Source: Wenzhouxiangella sp. XN24 (GTDB taxonomy: Bacteria > Pseudomonadota > Gammaproteobacteria > Steroidobacterales > XN24). Taken from it: a stretch of 64,000 bases of DNA. This document shows positions 20,661 to 30,481 of this stretch, one piece after another. Position 1 is the first letter of the stretch; each line of letters starts with the position of its first letter. Location: assembly GCF_011064545.1 (NCBI RefSeq), contig NZ_JAAMFG010000034.1:372001-436000 (forward strand). The letters run 5' to 3'. The position numbers and the translations under genes are program-made. The notes beneath the pieces were generated by a model. The model was given only the letters and a program-made list of their open reading frames with translations, searched no databases and was not told the origin of the DNA.

Positions 20661-22661
20661 CTAAAGCCCGAACGGATAAGTCTCCGGCGCCCCAGGCTTG
20701 GCATGCCGGGGGCCCAGCGGCGTGACGGCCGAAGTCTGGTCGAACCAGACATAGGCGTCGTATTGCCGCGGGAGTCGCGTATCCGAGTAGTGGCTCATCA
20801 ATTCGGTTTCCGGTCGATAAATGACCCCGATGAAGCGCTGCAGGCGCGGATTCATCAGCGCGCCCCGCGCTGCGGCGCCGTGTCCCGCCCGCAGATCGAG
20901 CAGGAACCGCTCGATGCCGGCGTCATGGCACAACCGTTCGTAGCTCTCGGCATGCGAAGGCCGCACCCGTTTCACTTCCATGTCGCCGTCCCAGTCGTCC
21001 GCGGCCGCCACCGTCCCCGCGTGGGTGCCGAAGCCGATCAGCGCCGCTGCGTCGCCGAACTTCTCGCGACAGAGCTGGCCGATATTCAGCTGGTCGCGCG
21101 CTACGCCCATGTCCGTGTAGCGGGCGTCGCCGATGTGCGAGTTGTGGGCCCAGACCACCGCCCTGGATTCCTCGCCCCGTGCTGCCAGCAGGTTCTCCAG
21201 CGTCTCGAACATGTGCGTATCGCGCAGGTTCCAGGAAGCCGCGCCGCCGTAATACATGATCCGGTAGTACCGTTCGGCCGCGGCGACCAGGCGGGCGTTC
21301 TGCGTGGCGTCGAGAAACTCCTCGCCGTCACGCGCGATGTACTCGAGGCGCCGCTCCAGGAGGTCACGGCATTGCTCGACCACGACCTGCTCGCATTTCT
21401 CGTAGCCGGCACTGAGCACGGCGCGACCATAAGTCGCGGGATCTTTCTGCCAGGGCGTCAGGCAACCATAGCGCTCCCGCGCCACGGCGGCCGCTTCCGG
21501 ATCGACCTCGTCGAGATAGGCCAGCACTGCCTGGATCGAGCCATTCATGTTGTAGATGTCGAGGCCGTAAAAACCGGTCCTCGCGGACAACCCAGGGATG
21601 CCCGCATTATGTTTCCGCAGCCATTCGACCAGGTCCTCTACATCCGTGTTGCGCCACATCCAGGTCGGAAAACGCTGGAACGGCGCCTCGGTGCCGGGCC
21701 GGAACGGACGATGCCGCACGTGACGATCGACGGCCGCCGCATCCGGCCAGTCGGCTTCCACCGCGATGATGTCGAAACCGTGCTCGGTGACCAGCCGTTT
21801 CGTGATCGCCGCGCGCGCCCGGTAGAACTCGGAAGTGCCGTGCGAGGCTTCTCCTAGCAGCACGACGCGGCTGTCCGCAAAGCGGTCGAACAGGGCACCG
21901 AAGGCCGGGTCATCGAATTCCGGCAGGGGCTCCGCCGACTCCGCGATGAGCTCCGGCACGCTGCGCTTGCGGGCGTGGCCGGGCGCGTGGTTGCTCGCCC
22001 CGCGCTCGCCGTTTTCGCTCCAGCCCTGTTCGCCGATCAGCGGCACGAAACGCACCGAAGCCAGCTTTTCTTCCTCGAACTCGGTCTCGCTCGTTCGCCG
22101 CACCCGCACCAGGACCTGGTGCATGCCCATTTCACCCACCGGGATCACCAGTCGTCCGCCCACGGCGAGCTGCTGCTTCAGATGCTCGGGCACGGCAGGG
22201 CCGCCAGCCGCCACCAGGATCGCATCGAAGGGCGCCGCATCCGCCCAGCCGAGCGTGCCGTCGGCGATACGCACGGCCACGTTGTCATAGCCGAGCCTTG
22301 CACAGCGATTCGCCGCTTTTTCACCGAGCGCGGGGAGCCGCTCGATGGCATGGACCTTTGCGGCGATACGGCTCATCACGGCGGCGGCATACCCGGAGCC
22401 CGCGCCTACTTCGAGCACGGTATCCTCCGGGCCGAGCTCGGCCGCCTCGATCATGAAGGCGACGATATAAGGCTGAGAGATCGTCTGGCGTTCGCCGATG
22501 GGCAGCGGCGAATCCTCGTACGCGAACTCTTCGTAGCCCGGCTCGACGAAGGCCTCGCGCGGCACGCTGCGCATCGCGTCGAGCACTGCGGGGTCGCGGA
22601 TTCCCCGGCGCGCGAGATGCACGTCGACCATGCGATCACGAGCGCGTTCCAGGTCTTTCAT
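20661..22661 (-). CDS. Fusion of protein-L-isoaspartate O-methyltransferase and erythromycin-esterase-like domain
   Basis: A 666-aa two-domain protein. Residues 1 to about 215 are a Pcm-type repair methyltransferase: RIxDPAVLDAMRSVPREAFV, SPLPIGERQTISQPYIVAFM, and the SAM-binding LEVGAGSGYAAAV. After a polar linker (about 215-240), residues to the end match the erythromycin esterase family (EreA/EreC, PF05139), with VVLLGEASHGTSEFYRAR holding the conserved His and Glu, EADWPDAAAVDRHVR, WMWRNTDVEDLVEWLR and AVVWAHNSHIGDARYTDMG. The ATG at 22661 is chosen by alignment to Pcm; no strong ribosome site is visible. It leads the RND efflux operon. Whether the esterase half acts on macrolides is unknown, since many family members do not. 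Confidence 0.9.
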   Translation of the reverse strand: MKDLERARDRMVDVHLARRGIRDPAVLDAMRSVPREAFVEPGYEEFAYEDSPLPIGERQTISQPYIVAFMIEAAELGPEDTVLEVGAGSGYAAAVMSRIAAKVHAIERLPALGEKAANRCARLGYDNVAVRIADGTLGWADAAPFDAILVAAGGPAVPEHLKQQLAVGGRLVIPVGEMGMHQVLVRVRRTSETEFEEEKLASVRFVPLIGEQGWSENGERGASNHAPGHARKRSVPELIAESAEPLPEFDDPAFGALFDRFADSRVVLLGEASHGTSEFYRARAAITKRLVTEHGFDIIAVEADWPDAAAVDRHVRHRPFRPGTEAPFQRFPTWMWRNTDVEDLVEWLRKHNAGIPGLSARTGFYGLDIYNMNGSIQAVLAYLDEVDPEAAAVARERYGCLTPWQKDPATYGRAVLSAGYEKCEQVVVEQCRDLLERRLEYIARDGEEFLDATQNARLVAAAERYYRIMYYGGAASWNLRDTHMFETLENLLAARGEESRAVVWAHNSHIGDARYTDMGVARDQLNIGQLCREKFGDAAALIGFGTHAGTVAAADDWDGDMEVKRVRPSHAESYERLCHDAGIERFLLDLRAGHGAAARGALMNPRLQRFIGVIYRPETELMSHYSDTRLPRQYDAYVWFDQTSAVTPLGPRHAKPGAPETYPFGL

Positions 22662-22760
22662 CACTATGGGCCAATGCAACGGGGCGATGCCAAAGGTATA
22701 GGCAAGATCTGCCCGGCCTTCAACGTGAGCCCGCAAGTGGGCCCTGTATCGCGATGGAAC

Positions 22761-22793
22761 GAAAAAGGCCCCGGGGCATTGCCGCCGGGGCCT
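22761..22793 (-). terminator. Rho-independent terminator after aceA
   Basis: On the minus strand AGGCCCCGG pairs with CCGGGGCCT around a short loop and is followed by TTTTTC. It lies 24 bases after the aceA stop. Confidence 0.85.
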
Positions 22794-22816
22794 CTTGTCA
22801 TGCGAACCGACGGGAA

Positions 22817-24100
22817 TCAGCTGCTCTTGGCGAACTGCTCCTCTTCGGTCGATCCCGCGAGGGCGCTGAGCGAAGACTGTCCGGCAGTCACGACCTGGGT
22901 GACGGCATCGAAGTAGCCGGCGCCGACCTCGCGCTGGTGCTTGGTGGCCGTGTAGCCGTCCTTCTCGCTGGCGAACTCCGCCTCCTGCAGCTCCACATAG
23001 GCCTTCATCTGGCTTTCCTTGTAGCCCTTGGCCAGCGTGAACATGCTGTAGTTCAGGGCGTGGAAGCCGGCCAGGGTGATGAACTGGAACTTGTAGCCCA
23101 TCGCCCCGAGCTCCTTCTGGAACTTGGCGATCGTGGCGTCGTCAAGGTGCCGCTTCCAGTTGAACGACGGCGAGCAGTTGTAGGCCAGCATCTGGCCCGG
23201 GAATTCCTTGTGCATGGCCTCCGCGAATTTCTTCGCCATGCCGAGGTCCGGCACGGAAGTCTCGCACCACACCAGGTCGGCCAGCGGCGCGTAGGCGAGG
23301 CCGCGGGCGATGGCCTGGTCGATCCCGGCGTTCACACGGAAGAAGCCCTCGGAAGTGCGCTCCCCGGTGATGAAGGGGGCGTCACGCTCGTCGATATCCG
23401 ACGTCAGCAGGTTGGCCGCATCGGCGTCGGTGCGCGCCACGAGCAGGGTCGGCACGCCGCAGACGTCGGCCGCGAGCCGCGCCGCCGCCAGCTTGCTGAC
23501 GGCCTCGCTGGTGGGCACCAGCACCTTGCCGCCCATGTGACCGCACTTCTTGGCCGAGGACAGCTGGTCCTCGAAATGCACGCCCGATGCCCCGGCGTCG
23601 ATCATGTCCTTCATCAGCTCGAAGGCGTTGAGCACGCCACCGAAACCGGCCTCGGCGTCCGCCACGATCGGCTGCATCCAGTCGATGCTGTCGTCACCCT
23701 CCGCATGGTGCAGCTGGTCGGCCCGCAGCAGGGTGCGGTTGATCCTGCGCACGACGGCCGGCACCGAGTTGGCCGGATAAAGCGACTGGTCGGGGTACAT
23801 CTCACCGGCCAGGTTGGCGTCGCCCGCCACCTGCCAGCCCGAAAGGTAAATGGCGTTCAGGCCGGCCTTCACCTGCTGCATCGCCTGGTTGCCGGTCAAC
23901 GCGCCGAGCGCATTGACGAAAGGCTTTTCATGCAGGTAGCCCCACAGCTTCTCGGCACCCTGGCGGGCGAGCGAATACTCGATGTCCACGGTACCGCGGA
24001 GACGGGTCACGTCCTCGGGTGCATACGGACGGGTAACGCCCTTCCAGCGGGGGTTCTCGTTCCAGTCCTTCTTGATCTCGTCAGCCGAAAGGCGTGTCAT
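22817..24100 (-). CDS. aceA: Isocitrate lyase
   Basis: Cleaves isocitrate to succinate and glyoxylate, the first glyoxylate-shunt step. The 427-aa cytoplasmic enzyme has the catalytic KKCGHMGGK loop near residue 190, the metal-binding [10 protein letters not shown] and HFEDQ segments, and the [12 protein letters not shown] motif of the substrate pocket. Length fits the E. coli-type enzyme (434). The ATG at 24100 follows AGAGGAA. It lies 33 bases downstream of aceB, with a terminator after it, so aceB-aceA is a two-gene operon; no aceK is present. Confidence 0.98.
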   Translation of the reverse strand: MTRLSADEIKKDWNENPRWKGVTRPYAPEDVTRLRGTVDIEYSLARQGAEKLWGYLHEKPFVNALGALTGNQAMQQVKAGLNAIYLSGWQVAGDANLAGEMYPDQSLYPANSVPAVVRRINRTLLRADQLHHAEGDDSIDWMQPIVADAEAGFGGVLNAFELMKDMIDAGASGVHFEDQLSSAKKCGHMGGKVLVPTSEAVSKLAAARLAADVCGVPTLLVARTDADAANLLTSDIDERDAPFITGERTSEGFFRVNAGIDQAIARGLAYAPLADLVWCETSVPDLGMAKKFAEAMHKEFPGQMLAYNCSPSFNWKRHLDDATIAKFQKELGAMGYKFQFITLAGFHALNYSMFTLAKGYKESQMKAYVELQEAEFASEKDGYTATKHQREVGAGYFDAVTQVVTAGQSSLSALAGSTEEEQFAKSS

Positions 24101-24133
24101 CGCGCGTTCCTCTTTGATTGTGTCCCGATACCC

Positions 24134-25732
24134 TCAGTCGATGGCCTCGTAAGCCACCAGCGTCAGGAAGTCCATGCAATAGTCCTCACCCGTGATCTGG
24201 TCGAGAAGCCCGGCCGCCTCGCGGTAGTGCCCGCCCGAGAACGCCTCCTCGCCCACTTCATCCTTGATCTTCTCCAGTTCCTCGTCGCGGACCTGCTCGT
24301 ACATCGCGTACGTGACACGTCGGCCGTCGGTCAGCACTCCCTGCGGGTGACGGATCCACTGCCAGACCTGGGCCCGCGCAATCTCGGCGGTCGCCGCGTC
24401 CTCCATGAGGTTGTGCAAGGGAACACAGCCGTTGCCGCCCAGCCATGCCGCCAGGTACTGGATGCCGATGGAAACGTTGCTGCGCAGCCCTGCCTCGGTG
24501 ATCTCGCCTTCCGGCACCTTGAGCAGGTCGGCTGCACCCACCTCGACATCCTCGCGCAGCCTGTCCAGTTGGTTCGGACCGGGCATGTGCTTGTCGAATA
24601 TCTCCGTCGCCACCCCGACGAGGCCGGGATGCGCGACCCAGGTGCCGTCATGCCCGTCGCCGGCCTCGCGCTCCTTGTCGGCGCGGACCTTGGCGAGAGC
24701 CGCCTCGTTGGCCTCAGGGTCGCCCTTGATCGGGATCTGCGCCGCCATCCCGCCGATCGCCAGCGCGCCGCGACGATGACAGGTGCGGATCACCAGCTGC
24801 GAATAGGAACGCAGGAAATGCGTGGTCATGGTGACCTGCTGGCGGTCGGGCAGCGTGAACTCGGGATAATTCTGGAATTTCTTGATGAAGCTGAAGATGT
24901 AGTCCCAGCGGCCGCAGTTCAGCCCGACGATGTGCTCACGCAGCTCGTAGAGTATCTCGTCGATCTCGAACGCCGCCAGGATCGTCTCGATCAGCACCGT
25001 GCACTTGATGGTGCCGCGCGACAGGCCGAGGGTGTCTTCCGCGAAACGGAACACCTCGGCCCACAGCCGTGCCTCGAGGTGACTCTCCAGCTTCGGCAGG
25101 TAGAAATAAGGTCCCGAGCCGAGCTTCGCGGTGCCTGCGGCGTTGTGAAAGAGATACAGCCCGAAATCGAAAAGGCCGCCGGGAATGCGCTCGCCGTCGA
25201 CGGCGACGTGTTTCTCGAAGAGATGCCAGCCACGCGGCCTGACGAACAGGGTCGCCACGTCGCCTTTCAGCTGGTAGCGCTTCCCCTCGGGGGAAGTGAA
25301 ACTGATGGTCCGCGAGACGGCATCGCGTAACGCGATCTGTCCGAGCACCAGGTTGTCCCAGTCCGGCGTCATCGAGTCCTCGAAGTCCGCCATGAACACC
25401 TTCGCGCCCGAATTCAGCGCATTGATGATCATCTTGCGATCGACGGGACCGGTGATCTCGACACGCCGGTCGCGCAGGTCGGCCGGGATCTCCCCGACCC
25501 GCCAGTCACCCGCGCGCACATCGGCGGTCTCGGGAAGGAAATCGGGCATCCGGCCGGCATCGATCTCGGCCTGGCGGGTCTTGCGCCGCTCGAGCAATTC
25601 GTGCACCTGGGGACCGAAACGTCGCGCCAGGGTGGCGACGAAGCCCATGGCTTCAGGCGAAAGAATGGCTTCGTAACCTTCCCGGATGGGACCGAGAATC
25701 TCGTATTCAGCGTCCGTGCGTTGCTTGGTCAT
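24134..25732 (-). CDS. aceB: Malate synthase A
   Basis: Condenses glyoxylate with acetyl-CoA to malate, completing the glyoxylate shunt so that acetate and fatty acids can feed biosynthesis. The 532-aa protein matches Ace[25 protein letters not shown], the [11 protein letters not shown] catalytic region, [12 protein letters not shown] and the C-terminal [18 protein letters not shown]. Length fits E. coli AceB (533). AAGG lies about 8 bases before the ATG. It is the first gene of the aceBA operon, with a promoter about 110 bases upstream. Confidence 0.98.
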   Translation of the reverse strand: MTKQRTDAEYEILGPIREGYEAILSPEAMGFVATLARRFGPQVHELLERRKTRQAEIDAGRMPDFLPETADVRAGDWRVGEIPADLRDRRVEITGPVDRKMIINALNSGAKVFMADFEDSMTPDWDNLVLGQIALRDAVSRTISFTSPEGKRYQLKGDVATLFVRPRGWHLFEKHVAVDGERIPGGLFDFGLYLFHNAAGTAKLGSGPYFYLPKLESHLEARLWAEVFRFAEDTLGLSRGTIKCTVLIETILAAFEIDEILYELREHIVGLNCGRWDYIFSFIKKFQNYPEFTLPDRQQVTMTTHFLRSYSQLVIRTCHRRGALAIGGMAAQIPIKGDPEANEAALAKVRADKEREAGDGHDGTWVAHPGLVGVATEIFDKHMPGPNQLDRLREDVEVGAADLLKVPEGEITEAGLRSNVSIGIQYLAAWLGGNGCVPLHNLMEDAATAEIARAQVWQWIRHPQGVLTDGRRVTYAMYEQVRDEELEKIKDEVGEEAFSGGHYREAAGLLDQITGEDYCMDFLTLVAYEAID

Positions 25733-25846
25733 GGCATGCCTTCAAGTTCCAGGGCCAGGGATAGCGTGACCGCTGCCCGTTCGGCTCGAGCGCCAGCCGG
25801 GGCACGGCCGGTTGAAGCCCGGCAACAGCGGTTACTGCACCGCGTC

Positions 25847-25875
25847 ATATTAAGCGGCGATCCCGGCCAATGCAA
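25847..25875 (-). promoter_or_regulatory. Promoter of aceB-aceA
   Basis: Minus strand: TTGCAT (25875-25870), a 17-base spacer and TAATAT (25852-25847), a close sigma70 match. The start of aceB is about 110 bases downstream, leaving a leader long enough to hold regulatory sites. Confidence 0.55.
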
Positions 25876-25923
25876 AAATTCGCCGCTCTCCCGGAAAGAA
25901 TAGTGCCCGTGGCGTTCGGCTGC

Positions 25924-27045
25924 CTAACCGCCCGCCTGCGCGCGTTGCTGGCGGACGAACTCCAGCTGGCCGGTGTAGGTCACGCGAGCCGCATCTCCTG
26001 GCTCAGTCAGCTCCACGGCGCGCAAAAAGGCCGCCTCGGCAGCCGCGAGATCGCCCTGGCGGCGCAGGATCCGGCCGTGGGCCGCATGAAAACGCGCCGC
26101 CTGGTCCGGAAAATCCTTCACGGCCGCGCGCGCCCGCTGCTCCGCGTCGGCCAGCAACAACTCCGTGGGATCACGGAATGCCAGGTAGAGATAACGCGCC
26201 GTGGCGTCGGGATCGTCAATGCCGGCATAGGCCTCGCGGACGAAAGCCAGGGCCGCATCGCGTTCGCCCAGCGACAACAGGGACCACGCGCGCGCATAGA
26301 CATATTCAGCCTCCTCCCGTCCTTCGGGATAGGCCGCGGCCCAGGCGTCGAGCTCGGCCAACGCCCGTCGATGATCCTTCTCGACTCGCTGGGTGGGCTG
26401 CAAAACCGACTGGAGAGCGACTGCACGGCGTTCCTCGTACGACAATTCCTCGCGCAGCAGCACGGACTGGAAGATGCGCCGTGCCGCGTCGGCCTGGCCC
26501 GCGGCCAGGTAGGCACGGGCGAGTTCCTGCAGCGATGCAGCGTCGTTGCGCTCGCGCACCAGTACCTGCGCCGCCGCGATGGCGTCATGGCCGGCCGCGG
26601 CGCGCGACAGCTGCTCGAGATAATCCTCCGGGAAGCCGACGATCGCAGCGAGTTGCCGCGCGTCGCCGAGCCGTTCGTCATCGGGCCCCGGCTTGAGAAG
26701 CAGGGTCGTCGGCGTGCCGAGGAAACCGAGTCCCTGTGCGGCCAGCACGGAGGCATCGGGCTCGTCATACCCGAGGATCTCGAGCACCACCCAGTCCTCG
26801 GTCAGTTCCGCCACCTCGTGCGCCTCGGGGTTACGCAGCAGCGCACGATCCAGCTGGATGCAACCCGGACACCAGTCGGGCTGAGTGATGACCACCATCA
26901 CGTTGGCATCCCGCGCGGCCGCCCCTTCGATCACGGCGTCGATGGTGTCCGGCGACCATTCCGCGAACCGCACCGCGCCCAGCGCGGGAATGCTGGACAT
27001 CAGCAGGAGGCCGGTTCCGACAAGCGCGCGCATTACCTTGGTCAT
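25924..27045 (-). CDS. Periplasmic thioredoxin-fold protein with TPR-like repeats
   Basis: A 373-aa protein with a signal peptide (residues 1-24), a thioredoxin-like domain (about 25-150) carrying a WCPGC active-site motif, and a helical C-terminal region (about 170-370) rich in Ala, Leu, Glu and Arg whose spacing suggests tetratricopeptide repeats. The expected cis-proline is seen in FLGTPTTLLLK. The redox domain suggests disulfide reduction or exchange on an extracytoplasmic substrate, the repeats a partner-binding surface. AGGAACTGATC precedes the ATG. The M28 peptidase gene lies 80 bases upstream on the same strand, so the two may be co-expressed. The specific substrate is unknown. Confidence 0.8.
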   Translation of the reverse strand: MTKVMRALVGTGLLLMSSIPALGAVRFAEWSPDTIDAVIEGAAARDANVMVVITQPDWCPGCIQLDRALLRNPEAHEVAELTEDWVVLEILGYDEPDASVLAAQGLGFLGTPTTLLLKPGPDDERLGDARQLAAIVGFPEDYLEQLSRAAAGHDAIAAAQVLVRERNDAASLQELARAYLAAGQADAARRIFQSVLLREELSYEERRAVALQSVLQPTQRVEKDHRRALAELDAWAAAYPEGREEAEYVYARAWSLLSLGERDAALAFVREAYAGIDDPDATARYLYLAFRDPTELLLADAEQRARAAVKDFPDQAARFHAAHGRILRRQGDLAAAEAAFLRAVELTEPGDAARVTYTGQLEFVRQQRAQAGG

Positions 27046-27125
27046 GATCAGTTCCTGAAAAATCGAAGCCTGTCTATTGCGACCTGCCGGCCGCCCCCGC
27101 GTTTCACCGCTCCGGACCGGCCCGC

Positions 27126-28808
27126 TCAGTCGGCCGGCCGCTGGATGTCGCGGATGGCGCGGAATTCGTTGCCCGGCGTCCAGTTCGGCCAGTCGGAAGA
27201 CATCGCCAGTGCCCGCCCGATGTCGAAATACAGGAGCAAATCGAGCGCGCCGCCGCGCCAGTCCTGCGTCGGCGAATACTCGTCGGCCGGCTTGTGGTAG
27301 CGCTCATCGTTGTAGGCCTGCGAAAGCGCCTTGCCGCGGGCCGTGCCGCCGTCCAGCAAGTCCAGGCCCATCCTGGGGTACAAGGCGGGCACACCGCGCT
27401 TGGCCAGGTTGAAATGATCGGAACGATAGTAGGAGCCCGCCTCCGGACGCTGGTCAGGCAATACCTTGCGGCCCTGCTTCGCGGCCGCCTGATCGACGAA
27501 CTCATCCAGTTCCGAAGCGCCGTAACCCACGACGGAGATATCCCGGGTCGGACCGATGTAATTCAGCCCGTCGATGTTGATGACCGCGACGGTGTTCTCG
27601 AGCGGGAATGCCGGCTGTGCCGCGTAATGCGCCGACCCCAACAGGCCCTGTTCTTCCGCGGTCACGGCGACGAAGGCGATGCTTCTTGCGGGCGGCGGAT
27701 CCATTTTCGCGTAGGCCTCCGCCAGGACCAGCAGTCCCGCCGTCCCCGAAGCATTGTCCACCGCGCCGTTGTAAATCTCCGCCCCATCACGGCCGAGGTG
27801 GTCCCAGTGGGCGGTGAACAGCACGACCTCCTCCGGCCGTTCGCTGCCCGGTATCACGGCGACGATGTTGTAGGAGTCGGACTCGGCCAGGCGGCTCTGC
27901 ACGCGCGCGGTCGCGCGCAACTCGCCGAGCGCGCGGGCCCGGAAGCCGGGGCGTTGAGCGGCGGCTTTCAAGGTGTCGAAATCCTCCCCGGCCGCGGCGC
28001 AGAGGCGCCGTGCCGTCGCAGCGCTCAGCCAGCCCTCCACGGTTGCCATGGCTTCGTCCCGGTTCGCTCCACGCAGGCCGCGGCGTTTCGTGGCGCCCTG
28101 TGCAATGACCTCCCAGCCATAGCTGGCCGGCTCATCCTCGTGGACCACGAGCACCGCCGCTGCGCCCTGTCGCGCCGCCTCCTCGAACTTGTAAGTCCAT
28201 CGGCCGTAGTAGGTCATGGCCCGCCCGGTGAACAGTGCCGGATCCCCGGTCGCAAAGCCCGGGTCGTTGACCAGCACGACCACCGTCTTGCCGCGCACAT
28301 CCAGGCCCGCATAGTCGTTCCAGCCATACTCCGGCGCCACGATGCCGTAGCCGGCGAACACGAGCGGGCTGTCCTGCACTGTCACTTCCTCGCGCAACAG
28401 CCCGGTCGAGGCAATCATATCCACGCCGAATTCGAGATCCGCCTGGAAATCCGGGCCCGCCACCGACAGCGTCGGCGCCGGGTCGAAGGTCCAGGACACC
28501 AGCGGCACTGCCTGCCGGTAACTGTCACCGTAGGCCGGCTGCGCGCCCGCGGCCGCAAAACCCTTCTCCAGGTAGTCGAGCGTGAGGACCTCGCCCGGCG
28601 TCCCGGGGAATCGTCCGCCGAAGGCGTCCGAGGCGAGCGCCCCGATGTGACGATGCAGCGCCGCATCCGTGAATGACGGGTCCGGCTCGGTCGGCGTGGC
28701 GGCCACGACGATCGTGCCGGCCAGGGAGAGCAGGAATCCTGCGCTGCTGGAGACGAATGCGCGCCGGCGGCGCGTCGCAGGCTGCCTGCGGGGGGTGTGC
28801 TGTTTCAA
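27126..28808 (-). CDS. Exported M28-family metallopeptidase with PA domain
   Basis: A 560-aa zinc aminopeptidase-type protein. An RRRAFV twin-arginine-like motif and a hydrophobic stretch at residues 18-36 point to Tat export. A PA domain insert (about 120-260) precedes the catalytic core, in which zinc ligands are visible: His in FTAHWDHLG, Asp in GAVDNASG, Glu-Glu in TAEEQG, Asp in VINIDGLN and His in RYHKPADE. The family releases N-terminal residues from extracellular peptides. The only upstream start is a TTG at 28808. It probably shares a transcript with the thioredoxin-TPR gene downstream. Confidence 0.9.
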   Translation of the reverse strand: MKQHTPRRQPATRRRRAFVSSSAGFLLSLAGTIVVAATPTEPDPSFTDAALHRHIGALASDAFGGRFPGTPGEVLTLDYLEKGFAAAGAQPAYGDSYRQAVPLVSWTFDPAPTLSVAGPDFQADLEFGVDMIASTGLLREEVTVQDSPLVFAGYGIVAPEYGWNDYAGLDVRGKTVVVLVNDPGFATGDPALFTGRAMTYYGRWTYKFEEAARQGAAAVLVVHEDEPASYGWEVIAQGATKRRGLRGANRDEAMATVEGWLSAATARRLCAAAGEDFDTLKAAAQRPGFRARALGELRATARVQSRLAESDSYNIVAVIPGSERPEEVVLFTAHWDHLGRDGAEIYNGAVDNASGTAGLLVLAEAYAKMDPPPARSIAFVAVTAEEQGLLGSAHYAAQPAFPLENTVAVINIDGLNYIGPTRDISVVGYGASELDEFVDQAAAKQGRKVLPDQRPEAGSYYRSDHFNLAKRGVPALYPRMGLDLLDGGTARGKALSQAYNDERYHKPADEYSPTQDWRGGALDLLLYFDIGRALAMSSDWPNWTPGNEFRAIRDIQRPAD

Positions 28809-28946
28809 TGCTGGCCTCGCTTCTCGTTCGATGGGCGGCCCAATGATGCCAGATTAGCCGGCGGCCGCGGCAGGGTTGCCGCGACTCGATGAGCCCTGGA
28901 ATGTCGTCTGCCCGTTCAGACCGGCGGGTGCGAAACCCGGATTGGC

Positions 28947-30299
28947 TCAGCGACCCCGCAGATCGGCGATCCGCATCGCGAGTTCGAGCGCCTGCTCGTA
29001 GTTCAGCCGAGGATCGACCTGCGAAAGGTAGGCGCGCTCGAGATCGGTCTCGGTAAGGCCCCGCGCGCCCCCGATGCATTCGGTGACGTCGTCGCCGGTC
29101 AGTTCGAAATGCACCCCGCCGAGGTAGCTGCCCATCTCCTCGTGGATGCGGAAGGCCTGTTCCACCTCGGAGAGAATACGGTCGAAACTGCGCGTCTTGA
29201 CGCCGGTCGAGGTGTTCTCCGTGTTGCCGTGCATGGGGTCGCAGACCCACAATACGGTGGCCCCCGCAGCCTGCACCGCCTCGATCATCGGCGGCAGGTG
29301 CGACGCGATATTGCCGGCGCCGAAACGATGGATCAGCGTCAGCCGGCCCGGCGTATTGTCGGGGTTGAGCGTGTCGATCAGCCCGCGCAGCCAGTCGTTG
29401 CTCATGCCGGTGCCGACCTTCACCGATATCGGATTAGCGATCCCGCGGAAATACTCGACATGCGCGCCGTCGAGTTGCGCCGTGCGCATGCCGATCCACG
29501 GATAGTGCGTGGACAGGTTGTACCAACGGCCGCTGCGCTCGATGAAACGCGTCTGCGCCTGCTCGTACAACAGGTGCAGACCCTCGTGCGAAGTGAAGAA
29601 ATCGATCCGCCGGGTGCGATGGACGGGCTGCCCCGAAATGAACTCGAAAAAATCCATCGAGTCGGTGATGCTCTTGACGATCTGCTTGTAGGCATGCTCG
29701 AAGGGCGTCGACTGGGCAAAGCCGATGTTCCAGTATTCCGGATGATGCAGATCGGCGAAGCCGCCTTCGGCGAGCGCACGAACGAAGTTCAGCGTCAGCG
29801 CGGCGCGATGATAACCCTCGAGCATCAACTCCGGGTCGGGAACGCGGTCCGCCGATGTGAAGCCGTTCCGGTTGACGAGGTCGCCGCGGTAACTGGGCAG
29901 TGTCTCGCCGTCGCGCGTCTCGTTGTCAGCGGACCTGGGCTTGGCATACTGGCCGGCCATCCGTCCCACGCGGATCACGGGACGCTTGAGGCTGTGCAGG
30001 AGCACCACGCTGACCTGCAACAGGATCTTGAGCTTGCGCGCGATCTGGTCCGAGTTGCAGTCGGCGAAATTCTCGGCGCAATCGCCGCCCTGGAGCAGGA
30101 ACGCCTCCCCGCGCTGGGCCCGGGCGATCTTGTCCTGCAAGGCTTCGACTTCCCAGGACACCACCAAGGGCGGCAGCATGCTGAGCCGCTGCACGACGGA
30201 GGCGACGGCGTCGGCATCGGGGTACATCGGCTGCTGGCTGGCGATCTTGTCCTGCCAGCTTGCCGGATGCCACTGCTGGGGCTTTGTCTTGGCGTTCAT
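28947..30299 (-). CDS. Class II 3-deoxy-7-phosphoheptulonate (DAHP) synthase
   Basis: Condenses phosphoenolpyruvate and erythrose 4-phosphate in the first step of aromatic amino acid synthesis. The 450-aa protein is plainly class II (plant/mycobacterial/phenazine type): WHPASWQDKIASQQPMYPD start, LLQGGDCAENFADC, RVGRMAGQYAKPRS, ATVLWVCDPMHGNT and the C-terminal DPRLNYEQALELA. AGGA precedes the ATG. It stands alone and is divergent from the lysine-degradation unit across 182 bases. Class II enzymes are often allosterically controlled by more than one end product, but that cannot be read here. Confidence 0.96.
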   Translation of the reverse strand: MNAKTKPQQWHPASWQDKIASQQPMYPDADAVASVVQRLSMLPPLVVSWEVEALQDKIARAQRGEAFLLQGGDCAENFADCNSDQIARKLKILLQVSVVLLHSLKRPVIRVGRMAGQYAKPRSADNETRDGETLPSYRGDLVNRNGFTSADRVPDPELMLEGYHRAALTLNFVRALAEGGFADLHHPEYWNIGFAQSTPFEHAYKQIVKSITDSMDFFEFISGQPVHRTRRIDFFTSHEGLHLLYEQAQTRFIERSGRWYNLSTHYPWIGMRTAQLDGAHVEYFRGIANPISVKVGTGMSNDWLRGLIDTLNPDNTPGRLTLIHRFGAGNIASHLPPMIEAVQAAGATVLWVCDPMHGNTENTSTGVKTRSFDRILSEVEQAFRIHEEMGSYLGGVHFELTGDDVTECIGGARGLTETDLERAYLSQVDPRLNYEQALELAMRIADLRGR

Positions 30300-30481
30300 G
30301 TCGTCATCCTACCGCGCATTGCCGCAGTGCAAAAGCCGTCCTGCCGACGCCTCGGCTGGCGCCATGCGGCGAGAGTCGCGATAATTGCCGGATATCGTCA
30401 GGCATCCCCCGGAACGAACGCGCCCCGCAGGCGAGGGACGGGCCGGACACGTCTCAAAAAAACAATCCTGGAGTCACCTTG

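Noticed and set aside
22662-22736. Upstream start of the Pcm/esterase fusion
   Set aside because: The added 25 residues do not align with Pcm proteins, and the region lies between the gene and the aceA terminator.
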